Source of the DNA: a virus
Direction: 5' to 3' (one strand)
IMG/VR virus record: IMGVR_UViG_3300033154_000517
Location: 1 to 43,606 of that record
DNA length: 43,606 nt
Both the position numbers and the translations under genes were made by a program. How positions within the stretch are numbered: the stretch's first letter is position 1; each line of letters starts with the position of its first letter. A model generated the notes under the pieces. The model searched no databases and had not been told where the DNA came from. It saw nothing but the letters and a program-made list of their open reading frames with translations. Below, piece by piece: positions 25,285-33,889 of this stretch.

Positions 25285-26574
25285 TCACTCTGAGAGGAAT
25301 TCGACATATTCCTCTATGGTCATATCTCCATCAATCATACCCTGTTTTTTGGATTCCGCAAAATCAGCCTTAAGCTTCAATGTACTGGAATCATCATTCG
25401 GGTCGATGTTTCCGCCCACAATTTTTTCGCTCATGTCAACCATGCCAAGATCACATGCATCTTTAACAAGATCAACCAAGGCTTTTCCAAGAGGGACATC
25501 ATCTTTACCTGACTCACTGAATTGGATTTCACCCGAACCAATCGGCAAAGATTGAACAATTTTCTCAAGACGGTCGATAACGGCAGGAGGAAAACACTGG
25601 TCTTCCTTCTTGAAATTCCGTAATTCCGAAAACTGAGATTCAACAGAAGATTTATTGGCCGCAACTTGGCGGTCTTTTTCTTCTCGAATCAGTTTGTCGT
25701 AATCTTCCTTCTTGACATAATTTTCAAGTTTAATCTTTGTCTGAGATTCAGAAAAAGCCAAAACATCAGCCTCGGTTTTTAAGATAACCTCCTTGTTATC
25801 AACAATAACCTTAATAGGTTCCATATCAATACTCCTATCTGATTGAATTGGTTTATTATCCTTCTTCAATTTTGAAGAGGACGTGATAGTTAAAACTTCC
25901 TTAAAACTAACTGCATCTTTGACAGCAGCTTTAAGTTCATTGAACTTACCAGGAAATTTTTCAGATAGCTCAACAATTTTATTATGAAAAGTATCCTCTT
26001 CCTGGTCATCTTTATATTTATAATATTTTACAACAGCAACTGCATCGGCACCATTTGATTCAAAATGGACAATATCTTCATCGACTTTTTCGTATTCAGA
26101 AAAACTTCGTGCCAATTGTAATATTGCAGGACGTTGCATACCCAACATCGAAAGCCCACCAAAAACTGCGCCGATATTACTATTAGAACCATCAGTAACG
26201 CTTTGTAATATTGAAGCACTGTGATTGCCAAAACTGTTTTTCAAAGTAGAAACCGCACCTTCAGGAACATCTTCAATATCACCCCATAATGAAATAGACC
26301 CATTCTCATTATAAACAAGCCGTTTTGGGGTAGGATATCCAAGAGCAGGCAAACCATCTGCTGGAAAATCGATTTTGGTCTGTTTCTTCAATGATTCCCG
26401 GAATTCTTTTTGCTGAGCATGTCCAAGGCTTAGGGGAGGTTTAAAACCCAACTTCTGAGAATTCGAAAACATAGTTTCAATATCTTCATTAGTAACCCCC
26501 ACCTTTTTACCTTTAGAATCAATCCATATTCCAGATTTTACAAATTCAAGATCCGGTAAAATCGCTGTTTTCAT
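25285..26574 (-). CDS. Mu I-like head maturation protease with scaffold C-terminus
   Basis: A 429-residue protein starting MKTAILPDLEFVKSGIWIDS at 26574 after an AGGAGATGAT site. The first 170 residues match the phage I-like protease family: LSLGHAQQ near residue 50, ALGYPTPKRL, then the LGMQRPAIL segment. The rest is charged and helical (for example LENYVKKEDYDKLIREEK), as expected for an internal scaffold released by self-cleavage. In Mu the I protein is protease and scaffold in one. It is encoded two genes upstream of the gpT-like capsid. Confidence 0.8.
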   Translation of the reverse strand: MKTAILPDLEFVKSGIWIDSKGKKVGVTNEDIETMFSNSQKLGFKPPLSLGHAQQKEFRESLKKQTKIDFPADGLPALGYPTPKRLVYNENGSISLWGDIEDVPEGAVSTLKNSFGNHSASILQSVTDGSNSNIGAVFGGLSMLGMQRPAILQLARSFSEYEKVDEDIVHFESNGADAVAVVKYYKYKDDQEEDTFHNKIVELSEKFPGKFNELKAAVKDAVSFKEVLTITSSSKLKKDNKPIQSDRSIDMEPIKVIVDNKEVILKTEADVLAFSESQTKIKLENYVKKEDYDKLIREEKDRQVAANKSSVESQFSELRNFKKEDQCFPPAVIDRLEKIVQSLPIGSGEIQFSESGKDDVPLGKALVDLVKDACDLGMVDMSEKIVGGNIDPNDDSSTLKLKADFAESKKQGMIDGDMTIEEYVEFLSE

Positions 26575-26575
26575 A

Positions 26576-27868
26576 TCATCTCCTAACAAAGATAGCTATA
26601 TTTTTGGTTCCAGATGCACATATAAAATAAAATTTGGATTTAGGCACATTTGGTGAAATCCATCTTTTATATTCATTCGGTTGGATTACAATTCCAGTAT
26701 TTAATACCGCTGGACCATCTCCAATATGAACTGTTATATCTTCATCCGCAATGTTTTCAAGAAACAATTCCAGTACCGTATCAAAATGTGTAGTATCTAA
26801 TCCGAAAGTAGAAATTGCCCCAACGCTGACTACATCATGACAGGGTAATTCAGTACAGACTTGAGTGGGTGTCGGGGTAGGTGTATTGGTGGGTGTTGGG
26901 GTATTTGTGGGAGTATCTGTAGGTGTCATAGTGGGGGTGTCTGTAGGAGTGTTTGTAGGAGTATTAGTTTGAGTGTTTGTAGTAGTGGGTGTTTTAGTAG
27001 GAGTATCCGTGGGAGTATTTGTAGGAGTGTTAGAAGCTGTAGGAGTACTAGTAATATTTGTAGGAGTATTTGTAGGGGTATCCGTTGGTGTGTTAGTGGG
27101 GGTATTGGTTGGTGTATCTGTGGTAGTAGGAGTTAATGTTGGTGTATTTGTTGGGGTGGTGGTAGGAGTGTCTGTTGGGGTAGGAGTGTCTGTTGGAACA
27201 GCCGTATCAGCCGGTGTTGGGGTGTCATCAGGAGTATTTGTGACAGTTGGGGTGGGGTTAGATTCGTCAATTAACATGAGGTCATCTAAACATATTGTAT
27301 CCACACCGGTAGTCACAATTTTTATTTTAATGCATAATACCGAACCAGTAACAGATTGAGAATTCATGAATGTTTTTAACTGCCATGTATCATTTGCTGA
27401 AGGCATAATACTAGTAGAATTTTCGGTGGCACCAACACAAGTATTGCAAGTACCATCACCCCACCTACCAGTTAATGTGTTTACATCTTTATCACCGACA
27501 TAAACCCAAATTTTCGCAGTATAAGTATTTCCTGGAATAACACGATAAGATTTTTTAATCCAACCAGTGGCCCCTGCGTCATATGCCGTATACTTTACAC
27601 CATAGGTTCCATTTTTTCTACATGATACTGATTGTCCAGCAATATTTAAATTTATATCACTATCGAATTCAGTCCAACCAGAGGTGGAAAGTTTGTCTTC
27701 AAAATCTTCAGTGTATACTCCTCCTGGAATTGCAGTTGCTGTTGCTAATGGAGTACAAGTAGGAGTTGCTGTGGGAGTATTTGTTGGTGTCTGAGTAGGA
27801 GTGTCTACTGCGAACCCCACCGCACAAAATAATAATAAAATCGGTAAAAAAATCAAAAACTTGTTCAT
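26576..27868 (-). CDS. Secreted-looking Thr-Pro-repeat protein with CBM-like and C-terminal beta domains, between portal and protease
   Basis: A 430-residue protein. Start [20 protein letters not shown] at 27868 overlaps the portal stop (ATGA) and is a clear Sec signal peptide. A short Thr-Pro stretch is followed by a jelly-roll-like domain ([20 protein letters not shown] to [12 protein letters not shown]) in the style of CBM4/9. About 130 residues of Thr-Pro repeat then lead to a C-terminal 85-residue beta domain ([20 protein letters not shown] to KNIAIFVRR) resembling phage fibre-base domains. The location inside the head module suggests a head fibre that binds carbohydrate. The signal peptide instead suggests export from the infected cell, and the two do not easily fit together. 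Confidence 0.7.
   Translation of the reverse strand: MNKFLIFLPILLLFCAVGFAVDTPTQTPTNTPTATPTCTPLATATAIPGGVYTEDFEDKLSTSGWTEFDSDINLNIAGQSVSCRKNGTYGVKYTAYDAGATGWIKKSYRVIPGNTYTAKIWVYVGDKDVNTLTGRWGDGTCNTCVGATENSTSIMPSANDTWQLKTFMNSQSVTGSVLCIKIKIVTTGVDTICLDDLMLIDESNPTPTVTNTPDDTPTPADTAVPTDTPTPTDTPTTTPTNTPTLTPTTTDTPTNTPTNTPTDTPTNTPTNITSTPTASNTPTNTPTDTPTKTPTTTNTQTNTPTNTPTDTPTMTPTDTPTNTPTPTNTPTPTPTQVCTELPCHDVVSVGAISTFGLDTTHFDTVLELFLENIADEDITVHIGDGPAVLNTGIVIQPNEYKRWISPNVPKSKFYFICASGTKNIAIFVRR
26862..27262 (-). repeat. Long Thr-Pro coding repeat
   Basis: About 400 bases of degenerate tandem repeat coding [11 protein letters not shown]-type units on the minus strand. Codons vary, so selection is at the protein level. 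Such a stretch is likely an extended, possibly glycosylated linker. It also yields misleading open frames on the opposite strand. Confidence 0.85.
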
Positions 27869-30237
27869 ATAACCAATCTCCCAAAACCTTCCTGCGGTTG
27901 TAAATTTGTTTCTATAGGAAATGAGTCCCATCTTATATTATAGGATTCAAAAGCAAAAATAAATTCCATTATGGAATTACAATCTGTATGATTTGGTGGC
28001 CAAAAAAGATCTAATTCTGGATCTGACTCAGAAAATTTCATGTAACTAAGAAAATTACAAATTCCGGCAGAATCATTACCAATATATTCGCCACCAATTA
28101 TTATGTCAGATTCCCTAAATACCTTAAAACGAATGGAATTAAATATTATAGAATTAACATTACGTAATCCCATATTTAAAAAAGTCCAAGATTCTTTGTC
28201 ATTGCTCCCACCAAAGGGTACGAAAAAGTCAATTATATTATTAATGATTTTATCTTTAGGATAATTATCATCAAACCCATTGTATAATAAAATTTGAATA
28301 CCTTCTTTTAAAGCAGAATGAAATGAATTAAACCAGTATTCACTGATAGTGCTAATTAGATCAGATGAAATTTGTTCAATTAAAACATTAAGAGATTCTT
28401 CTGAAAAACCTAATGATTTATAATGAACATTTGCCATTAATAATTGTTGTTTTGTAACACTAATACTAACACTTTCTGACTCAATGGCAGTTTGTTTAAA
28501 CATTGTTTTTATACGGGATATATAAGGAATTTGAAGACCATTAATTTCATTACGAGATTCTGTCCGCCAACGATCAAAATTAATATGAATGCTTTTTATT
28601 AAACGATCACGAGACGATCTAATAATCGAAGAAACCAGGGCACTATACTGGGACACTAGATCATCATTTAATCTATACACAGAGCCTATCGAAAGTTTCC
28701 ATGGTTTTCTGGTTGGTGGTTTAATTTTTGGATCTTGCTTTGGTTGTCGGGGGATAGATACCAATTCTCCGGTTTCGGGATTAATTTGGCCTTCTGACAA
28801 AGTGGCAATGGGGGTTCCAGTTCCAACGAAATCTGGAAGTTGGGCTGCAACAGTTTCACCACGACCACCAGCGCCTTGCATAAGCTGATCTTGAAACGCC
28901 GCCATTTGTTGTAATTGAACAAAATCCTCTCCTTCATCAATAGCTGTTCGAACACCAGTCAATCGGGTATATTCAGCTGCGGGAATGGGTAAGTTCATGT
29001 TGTATCCGATAGCGAGAACTTTAGAATTCGCTGATACATCAATTTTTTTACGGGGTCGGAAAAGAATTTTTGGATAAAATCGCTGCCCTGAAGACCAGTT
29101 TACATTAATTATGGGTTCTGAAAATTGTCTTTCTAATATAGAAACAACGTTCTCGGCAATAAGATTCAAGAATGGTTGTTTAACAGAACTATCACGGGAA
29201 TCTTGTCCCGCTGCGTCACCGGCCTTGGCTGGTTCTGCTGTAGTAACCAAACCCACCAAGGCCCGTCTTACTTTACGATTTAATAATTCAGCAAAATTAA
29301 TAAAAATATTTCCTTCAATAACAGTGGCACGTTCGACATCAACTTTCATACCCTCTGGCATAATTAAAGCACCAGTTGAAGAGGCTACTTTGATAACACG
29401 TTCTAACATAGCTTTTTGGCGAAGATCCTTGCGCTTATAGGTTCCCATCCAAACACCAGAGGCGCGTTTTTCGATAAATTGACCAGCCATTTTAAGAACA
29501 ACTTTGCTAAGCCAATAACAATCATATATTTGGCGAAATTCCGATTCACCATACCAGTTAAAATAAGTGCTTAACCAGGGGAATATGATTAATTTTTGTG
29601 GGTTAACTGAAAATTCATCCGCATTAACTGTAAAATCAACAGAAATTAAATTACCATAAGAATCAGGACGAAATTCGTAATCAGCTTGAGGTTTGCCTTT
29701 AAGATTTGCATAACATATACGATCTTTGTAACCTTTATAATCTTTATGAACTAAAACTTTTTCCCAAACACCATTTCCCATAGAAAGAGCTTGTAACATA
29801 AAGTCATAAAGGAATGCTTGTTTTGGCTGAACAGTTAACTTATTGTTGAGAACACCACCGAGATTATCTAAATTCCATGCGACAAAATCGGCTTGTTCCA
29901 TTGCAATTTTATTTTTACGATCGGTAGGTTCTATTTCAAGAGGAGAAGACAAAACACCTGTGAAAAGTTCACGAAGAGATGCTTTAATTTCAGAGTCATG
30001 CAACATTTTTTGGTATATTTCGACTCCAAATTTCCCAACAAGGTCATCCGGGTTGGTATAAGCATCAATATTAAAATATTCAAATATAGAAGATTTAATG
30101 ACTTCTTCTATTTCACGATCTGAAATATCATATGGCAAAGGATTAATGATGGAATCTTTTATCCCAATAGCTGTGTCAATAACACCGGCTGCTATATCAA
30201 CTATTTTTTCAGAGAAATTGTGAATATTCTGGTTCAT
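27865..30237 (-). CDS. Portal protein (Mu gp29/DUF935-like) fused to a MuF-type domain
   Basis: A 790-residue protein. Residues 40-450 follow the Mu-type portal pattern: VEIYQKMLHDSEIKASLREL, FLYDFMLQALSMGNGVWEKV, FPWLSTYFNWYGESEFRQIY, and the loop VTTAEPAKAGDAAGQDSR. From about residue 560 a helical region leads to a C-terminal MuF-like module containing GNDSAGICNFLSYMKF and FWPPNHTDCNSI, which matches the Cys and Pro-Pro-x-His-x-x-Cys ending of head-morphogenesis proteins. In most phages these are two adjacent genes, so this is a fusion. It overlaps the terminase gene by 29 bases. Confidence 0.83.
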   Translation of the reverse strand: MNQNIHNFSEKIVDIAAGVIDTAIGIKDSIINPLPYDISDREIEEVIKSSIFEYFNIDAYTNPDDLVGKFGVEIYQKMLHDSEIKASLRELFTGVLSSPLEIEPTDRKNKIAMEQADFVAWNLDNLGGVLNNKLTVQPKQAFLYDFMLQALSMGNGVWEKVLVHKDYKGYKDRICYANLKGKPQADYEFRPDSYGNLISVDFTVNADEFSVNPQKLIIFPWLSTYFNWYGESEFRQIYDCYWLSKVVLKMAGQFIEKRASGVWMGTYKRKDLRQKAMLERVIKVASSTGALIMPEGMKVDVERATVIEGNIFINFAELLNRKVRRALVGLVTTAEPAKAGDAAGQDSRDSSVKQPFLNLIAENVVSILERQFSEPIINVNWSSGQRFYPKILFRPRKKIDVSANSKVLAIGYNMNLPIPAAEYTRLTGVRTAIDEGEDFVQLQQMAAFQDQLMQGAGGRGETVAAQLPDFVGTGTPIATLSEGQINPETGELVSIPRQPKQDPKIKPPTRKPWKLSIGSVYRLNDDLVSQYSALVSSIIRSSRDRLIKSIHINFDRWRTESRNEINGLQIPYISRIKTMFKQTAIESESVSISVTKQQLLMANVHYKSLGFSEESLNVLIEQISSDLISTISEYWFNSFHSALKEGIQILLYNGFDDNYPKDKIINNIIDFFVPFGGSNDKESWTFLNMGLRNVNSIIFNSIRFKVFRESDIIIGGEYIGNDSAGICNFLSYMKFSESDPELDLFWPPNHTDCNSIMEFIFAFESYNIRWDSFPIETNLQPQEGFGRLVI

Positions 30238-31681
30238 CTATATCATACTCCGAACAAAGACTACGCCCAAATGCAAAATCTTCAAATGAAGCTTCTTGTA
30301 CCCTGTCATCATTATAGTCATGGCCTCCGATCGCTAACATTAAAGCATCAGAATCATCAGTCGAACACTTTCGTTTGGTTCTAAGAAATTCTTTGCTTTT
30401 TAAACGAATTTTGCTTTTAAACATTTCATATTCCAAAACTCTTAAATCCTTTATCAATTCAGGTTCATTTGGAAGACAACCAGTTTTTCTAACCCACGTT
30501 CTCATTACCCATGACATTTCGGATCTCGCATCTACGAAATGTTCGGTATCTTTAGCCTTCCAACTGAAATTAACAGGATTACAAGGATAACCACTATCAA
30601 GTAACATATCTGTAACAGCTCCACCAATACCAGTATCATCGACTGCGAGTTCATAACCATCGTCGATAATTTGCTTAGCTATTTCTGCAGAGCGGGTTAA
30701 ACGGGTTTTGTTTTCTTGAATTAATTTAGAGGCAATATTATTATGAATACCATAAGCGACTGTGGGATCTTCACCTTCACGCCCAATATCAATACCTGCA
30801 CGTTTGGATCCCTGGTCTGTACGCCCCCAACGAAGACCGGGAGTTCGAACTGGTGCCCATTCTAAAGCACGTTGAATCCAAATATCGGGTATGAGGATAT
30901 CAGCGCCTTCGGTTGGGAATTCTGCGTGTACTTTAGAACGAATTATTGGGGAATCTTCCCCGAAACGCTCGATCATTTCTTTTACCCACTTGCGACCAAC
31001 AAGGGCTTTAGATAATTGTTTAGGAACTTTTTCTCCAGTAAAATTAGGGGAATCATAGGCTGAAATAGTAAAAGTTTCCCAAAGATCAGAATCAAAACAA
31101 TGCATAAAGAATGGGTTACGAATATCAGGATTGCCTATTAAAATAACAATATCTTCGTCTGCGGCTGCAAGTGAAAGGATTGAGGGACCAAATTCTTCAT
31201 CAATAGTGCAAGCTTCATCTCCAATTATAAGAATTCTGCCAAGACCCTCATGAAGACCTTGAAGGTTTAGGGGGTTATCGGAAGAAGCGCCAAAGGCCCA
31301 TGTGTCTGGACGAATTGTCCATTCGGGGGTTCCAGAGAGTGGGGCTTTAGGTGCTAATTTAAACTTTGCCTTAATATAATTATTACGAATTTCTTTCCAA
31401 ATAACCTTATTAATTTGGCGATATGTTGGGGCTGTAGTAAAAGTCATTGAGGGGGTATGGCAAACTACGTTATGAGTTGCAAGAAAACCACAGGTATGTG
31501 ATTTAGAAACATCATGAGCTGCTTTAATAGCTATACGAGTACATCCGCTCATGATGAGTTCAAATATATGACGTTGAGCAGACCAAAAATGATAACCGAA
31601 AAGATCATCATTAAAAGCAAATATATCCTTTTGCCACTTCTTAGCGCGTTGTGTGTGTTCTTCTAACAATGCTAAAGGCAT
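30209..31681 (-). CDS. terL: Terminase large subunit
   Basis: A 490-residue packaging ATPase and nuclease. Walker A appears as the variant AAHDVSKS (residues 54-61), with Ser59 where Gly is usual, Walker B is ILIIGDEA (Asp155, Glu156), and a coupling segment is VILIGNPDIRNP. The RNase H-like nuclease carries GIDIGREGEDP (Asp298), ELAVDDTG (near 348) and TDDSDALMLAI near residue 457. The length is typical of Mu/P22-like TerL. It lies between the small subunit and portal genes as expected. Confidence 0.88.
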   Translation of the reverse strand: MPLALLEEHTQRAKKWQKDIFAFNDDLFGYHFWSAQRHIFELIMSGCTRIAIKAAHDVSKSHTCGFLATHNVVCHTPSMTFTTAPTYRQINKVIWKEIRNNYIKAKFKLAPKAPLSGTPEWTIRPDTWAFGASSDNPLNLQGLHEGLGRILIIGDEACTIDEEFGPSILSLAAADEDIVILIGNPDIRNPFFMHCFDSDLWETFTISAYDSPNFTGEKVPKQLSKALVGRKWVKEMIERFGEDSPIIRSKVHAEFPTEGADILIPDIWIQRALEWAPVRTPGLRWGRTDQGSKRAGIDIGREGEDPTVAYGIHNNIASKLIQENKTRLTRSAEIAKQIIDDGYELAVDDTGIGGAVTDMLLDSGYPCNPVNFSWKAKDTEHFVDARSEMSWVMRTWVRKTGCLPNEPELIKDLRVLEYEMFKSKIRLKSKEFLRTKRKCSTDDSDALMLAIGGHDYNDDRVQEASFEDFAFGRSLCSEYDIDEPEYSQFL

Positions 31682-31700
31682 GAAATACTATTACTCCTAG

Positions 31701-32660
31701 TTATTCCTGGTTAGTGGTTCGGTCATTGTCTTTGCTCGTTAAAGCGTTGATAAAATCAGAAACAGATTCAACAGAGAGTTTAGAAGAGTCCGTGTGCATT
31801 TCAGCAGCAAGACGCTGTAATTTGGAGGCTGCTTCAAGACAACGGACAGCAAGATTACCGTCTAAGGCTAATTTAACATCGCGTTGAATAGTGCCATCTT
31901 GTAAAACTTTTTCAGATACTGTACGTTTAATAAAATCAGGACCACGCTCAAGAATTAATGTTGCAAGATCCCGAAGAGCATTGCCCTGGTCAAAGTCTAA
32001 GTCACGGATTTTAAGTTGGCGATTAACCCATTTTGTGATTTCCAATTGATTAACATGGGCATCAAAGGCTGTAACACGTTGTCTCCATGTTTTGGCACCT
32101 TCAATAATGATACCACTGTGAGTACGGGCATTTGCCCAACGCGTCCATTGTTGGGGGGTACTGGGGGTGTTACCGTTTATGGTAATATCTGATGCAGCTG
32201 AAGAATGCTCTCTACGCCACGCAAAATATGCTGTTTTGAGAGAACGGGGTGGTGGCTGGGATAAATAATATTTATTAAAACAATAAAATGATTTGTCGGT
32301 GTCGTGTGGTTGGCGTTCCCAAAGATCAGGTGTCATATCCCAAAGTATATCCTTCTTAGTGTCAGATAGATGTTTCTCCTCTAGAAGAGGTATGGTTCCG
32401 CACGGGGGGTGTTTGTCTGAACAAGAGGGGTGGGGGGTTTGGGTAGGCACATCGCTGCTAACGGCAGGAGCAGAGGCTTGGTCGCTGCTGCTGGGCTTGG
32501 TCATCGTCGCTGGGTCGTCTTTGTGGTGCCCCCCCGCCGCGAGGTCGGGTAACTTGGGTGGCTTGGCTTTGGCTTCTTTGGCACGACTCTTGCCGGGGGG
32601 CTGAGGGCTGCGGGGTGGCTTTCCCCTAGTCCCGCCTTCTTTGTCTTTGCTGCTGCTCAC
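31701..32660 (-). CDS. Terminase small subunit-like protein with disordered N-terminus
   Basis: A 319-residue protein starting at GTG 32660, supported by AAGGAGACAAAGGCA just upstream and a promoter 88 bases before. The first 105 residues are Pro/Ser/Lys-rich and disordered. From WDMTPDLWERQPHDTDKSF there is a helix-turn-helix-like part (AKTWRQRVTAFDAHVNQLE) and helices ending in KLSVESVSDFINALTS, as in small terminase subunits. The N-terminal third is GC-rich while the rest is AT-rich, so the leader domain may have been added from, or drifted with, the neighbouring GC-rich region. First gene of the virion operon. Confidence 0.65.
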   Translation of the reverse strand: MSSSKDKEGGTRGKPPRSPQPPGKSRAKEAKAKPPKLPDLAAGGHHKDDPATMTKPSSSDQASAPAVSSDVPTQTPHPSCSDKHPPCGTIPLLEEKHLSDTKKDILWDMTPDLWERQPHDTDKSFYCFNKYYLSQPPPRSLKTAYFAWRREHSSAASDITINGNTPSTPQQWTRWANARTHSGIIIEGAKTWRQRVTAFDAHVNQLEITKWVNRQLKIRDLDFDQGNALRDLATLILERGPDFIKRTVSEKVLQDGTIQRDVKLALDGNLAVRCLEAASKLQRLAAEMHTDSSKLSVESVSDFINALTSKDNDRTTNQE

Positions 32661-32747
32661 TGCCTTTGTCTCCTTGCCGTGTCCTTGGTGTTCCCTTTGC
32701 TGCCCCCTGGCGTTCGTCTACAGGTCCGGGGGGTGTCTCCTAACCCC

Positions 32748-32777
32748 ATTAAAACACACGGCAGGGGTGTCTGTCAA
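32748..32777 (-). promoter_or_regulatory. Sigma-70-type promoter for the virion operon
   Basis: On the minus strand TTGACA (32777-32772), an 18-base spacer and TTTAAT (32753-32748) precede the terminase start by about 90 bases. The box layout, spacer length and GG directly after the -10 match the plus-strand promoter at 37537. A leader of about 80 bases follows, with an imperfect GC-rich hairpin around 32701-32735. Confidence 0.7.
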
Positions 32778-32956
32778 GTCTCGAAACGAGGCTACTCGTG
32801 TTTGCTCCGAACCCCCCGCGTGTCACCCCTACTTCTTCAGCACGAACCGCCTACTCTTCCTGCTACACGAACCACCACGACAACCAGAGGCACACCAGAC
32901 CCTCCCCCCGCGTCTCCCGGTCACTCGCGTCACCGAACTTCTCCTCTTTCGCTCTC

Positions 32957-33185
32957 TGGTGCTACGCAGTGCTACACAGCCCGGCAAGCGTCAGCCCCCG
33001 GAGGACGGGCACTCACACACACTCTCCTCCTCTCTGTAGCAGTAGCATCCCCCCGTGAGAATATGGCCCGCTCTCTTTTCTTTCCGGGAAGCCGCTGCTA
33101 CTGCTACAGCGCCACCCTCACAGCCCTCCGGCCCCCGGTCCCCGGTCACTCGCGCCCCCCGCCGCTGTAGCACTGCGTAGCACCA
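32957..33185. repeat. 20-bp inverted repeat pair (32957-32976 and 33166-33185)
   Basis: TGGTGCTACGCAGTGCTACA at 32957 is the exact reverse complement of 33166-33185. The arms are separated by 189 bases, and the smaller inverted repeat at 33035-33108 lies inside them, giving a nested arrangement. Confidence 0.85.
33035..33108. repeat. 13-bp inverted repeat (33035-33047 and 33096-33108)
   Basis: TGTAGCAGTAGCA and TGCTACTGCTACA are exact reverse complements 48 bases apart. Nested within the 20-bp pair. Confidence 0.8.
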
Positions 33186-33198
33186 CTGCCTCTTTGCA

Positions 33199-33538
33199 TG
33201 CAAGATCCGTGCCAAATTCCCCGCTATCGCAAACTTCTGCGACTCCCAGCCTCATCACCCCCAAACATGCAAGATTCGTGCCATCTTGCCCATACGCAAG
33301 ATTCGTGCCAAAAACGACCTCGCGACCCCTCCTCTCGCAAATAACCTCGTCATGACGCACCGCATCACTGCAAATCTCGTGCCAGCCTCCTAATACGCAA
33401 GAATCGTGCCAACTCCGGCCTCGTTTGCCCCTCAGTTCCTAATAGCCGCGTATGACGCAATGCGTTATCATGATGCGGTGCGTCAGACTCAGCCATTACC
33501 CAGTATGACACAATGCGTCATCTGCAAGATTCGTGCCA
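33199..33538 (+). repeat. Six copies of a 16-bp motif, consensus YGCAAGATTCGTGCCA
   Basis: Copies start at 33199, 33268, 33295, 33369, 33396 and 33523, all in the same direction, with zero to two differences from the consensus. Two pairs are 27 bases apart, near 2.5 helical turns. The motif has dyad character (GCAnGAnTCnTGC), as expected for a dimeric DNA-binding protein. These may be iterons bound by a replication initiator or operators. Confidence 0.85.
33353..33520. repeat. Four copies of a 15-bp palindrome, consensus TGACGCAnTGCGTCA
   Basis: Copies at 33353-33367, 33453-33467, 33471-33485 and 33506-33520. The first and third are exact reverse complements of each other. They interleave with the 16-bp motif copies and probably form a second protein-binding family. 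Confidence 0.82.
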
Positions 33539-33582
33539 TCTTTGTCTCCCAGCCCCTGTCTGCGAGGTCGCAACTCTCTGCG

Positions 33583-33733
33583 ATCGCCACATCGCTAGGC
33601 TCTTATCGCCCCAGCGCTAGTCTTGCCGGTCGCAAATCTTCGCGAACGTTCTCCCGACAAGCTCTTATCGCCAGAACGACAATCCCGCCCTCCTTATCGC
33701 CACATCGCTAGGCTCTTATCGCCAGAACGACAA
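33583..33733 (+). repeat. Longer direct repeats around CTTATCGCC
   Basis: A 28-base unit is duplicated exactly (33583-33610 and 33696-33723), and a 22-base unit beginning GCTCTTATCGCCAGAACG is duplicated at 33661-33682 and 33712-33733. The core CTTATCGCC occurs four times. Located just upstream of the rightward promoter candidate. Confidence 0.85.
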
Positions 33734-33769
33734 AAACGCGGCCTCCTGCCATCCCTGTGCTACGGGGGA

Positions 33770-33798
33770 TTGTGTCGCGGCCTTCCCTATGATAAGAT
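33770..33798 (+). promoter_or_regulatory. Possible promoter for the rightward small-gene operon
   Basis: TTGTGT (33770-33775), a 17-base spacer and TAAGAT (33793-33798) lie 64 bases before the first rightward gene. Both boxes differ from consensus by two bases, so this is tentative; the divergent layout requires a promoter somewhere here. Confidence 0.35.
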
Positions 33799-33820
33799 GG
33801 TAGTAGTAGGAGAGAAGAAA

Positions 33821-33889
33821 CAAGAGAAGAAACAACAACAGCAACCAAGAGGAGACAAGCAATGACAAGAGAAGAAACAACAACAGCAA
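33821..33889 (+). repeat. 24-bp exact duplication spanning leader and first codons
   Basis: A 24-base unit beginning CAAGAGAAGAAACAACAAC occurs at 33821-33844 in the leader and again at 33866-33889, where it encodes residues 2-10 of the following protein. The ribosome binding site and ATG lie between the copies. Confidence 0.85.

Larger units (their letters stand above)
32778..33769. other. GC-rich, C-skewed, repeat-dense intergenic region; candidate origin/control region
   Basis: About 1 kb between divergent promoters with no convincing gene. Overlapping frames are open in several phases, as happens in GC-rich DNA, but none has a ribosome binding site or protein-like composition. The plus strand is strongly C-rich (for example bases 32881-32940 have about 29 C to 11 G), unlike the rest of the genome. 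It holds two long inverted repeats, six copies of a 16-bp motif, four 15-bp palindromes and two longer direct repeats. Such clustering at a divergent junction is typical of a replication origin or early/late switch. Confidence 0.6.

Noticed and set aside
26861-27359. Plus-strand frames rich in Val-Gly or Cys-Arg opposite the Thr-Pro repeat
   Set aside because: They are the antisense of the Thr-Pro coding repeat; the minus-strand frame is longer and has a signal peptide and domains.
33199-33538. CRISPR array, because of six repeated 16-mers
   Set aside because: Spacing is irregular (27 to 127 bases), copies vary and there are no uniform spacers; better explained as protein-binding sites.
32641-33865. 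Several open frames on both strands in the GC-rich intergenic region
   Set aside because: They overlap in many phases, lack ribosome binding sites and have low-complexity Pro/Arg/Ser composition, as expected in GC-rich non-coding DNA.
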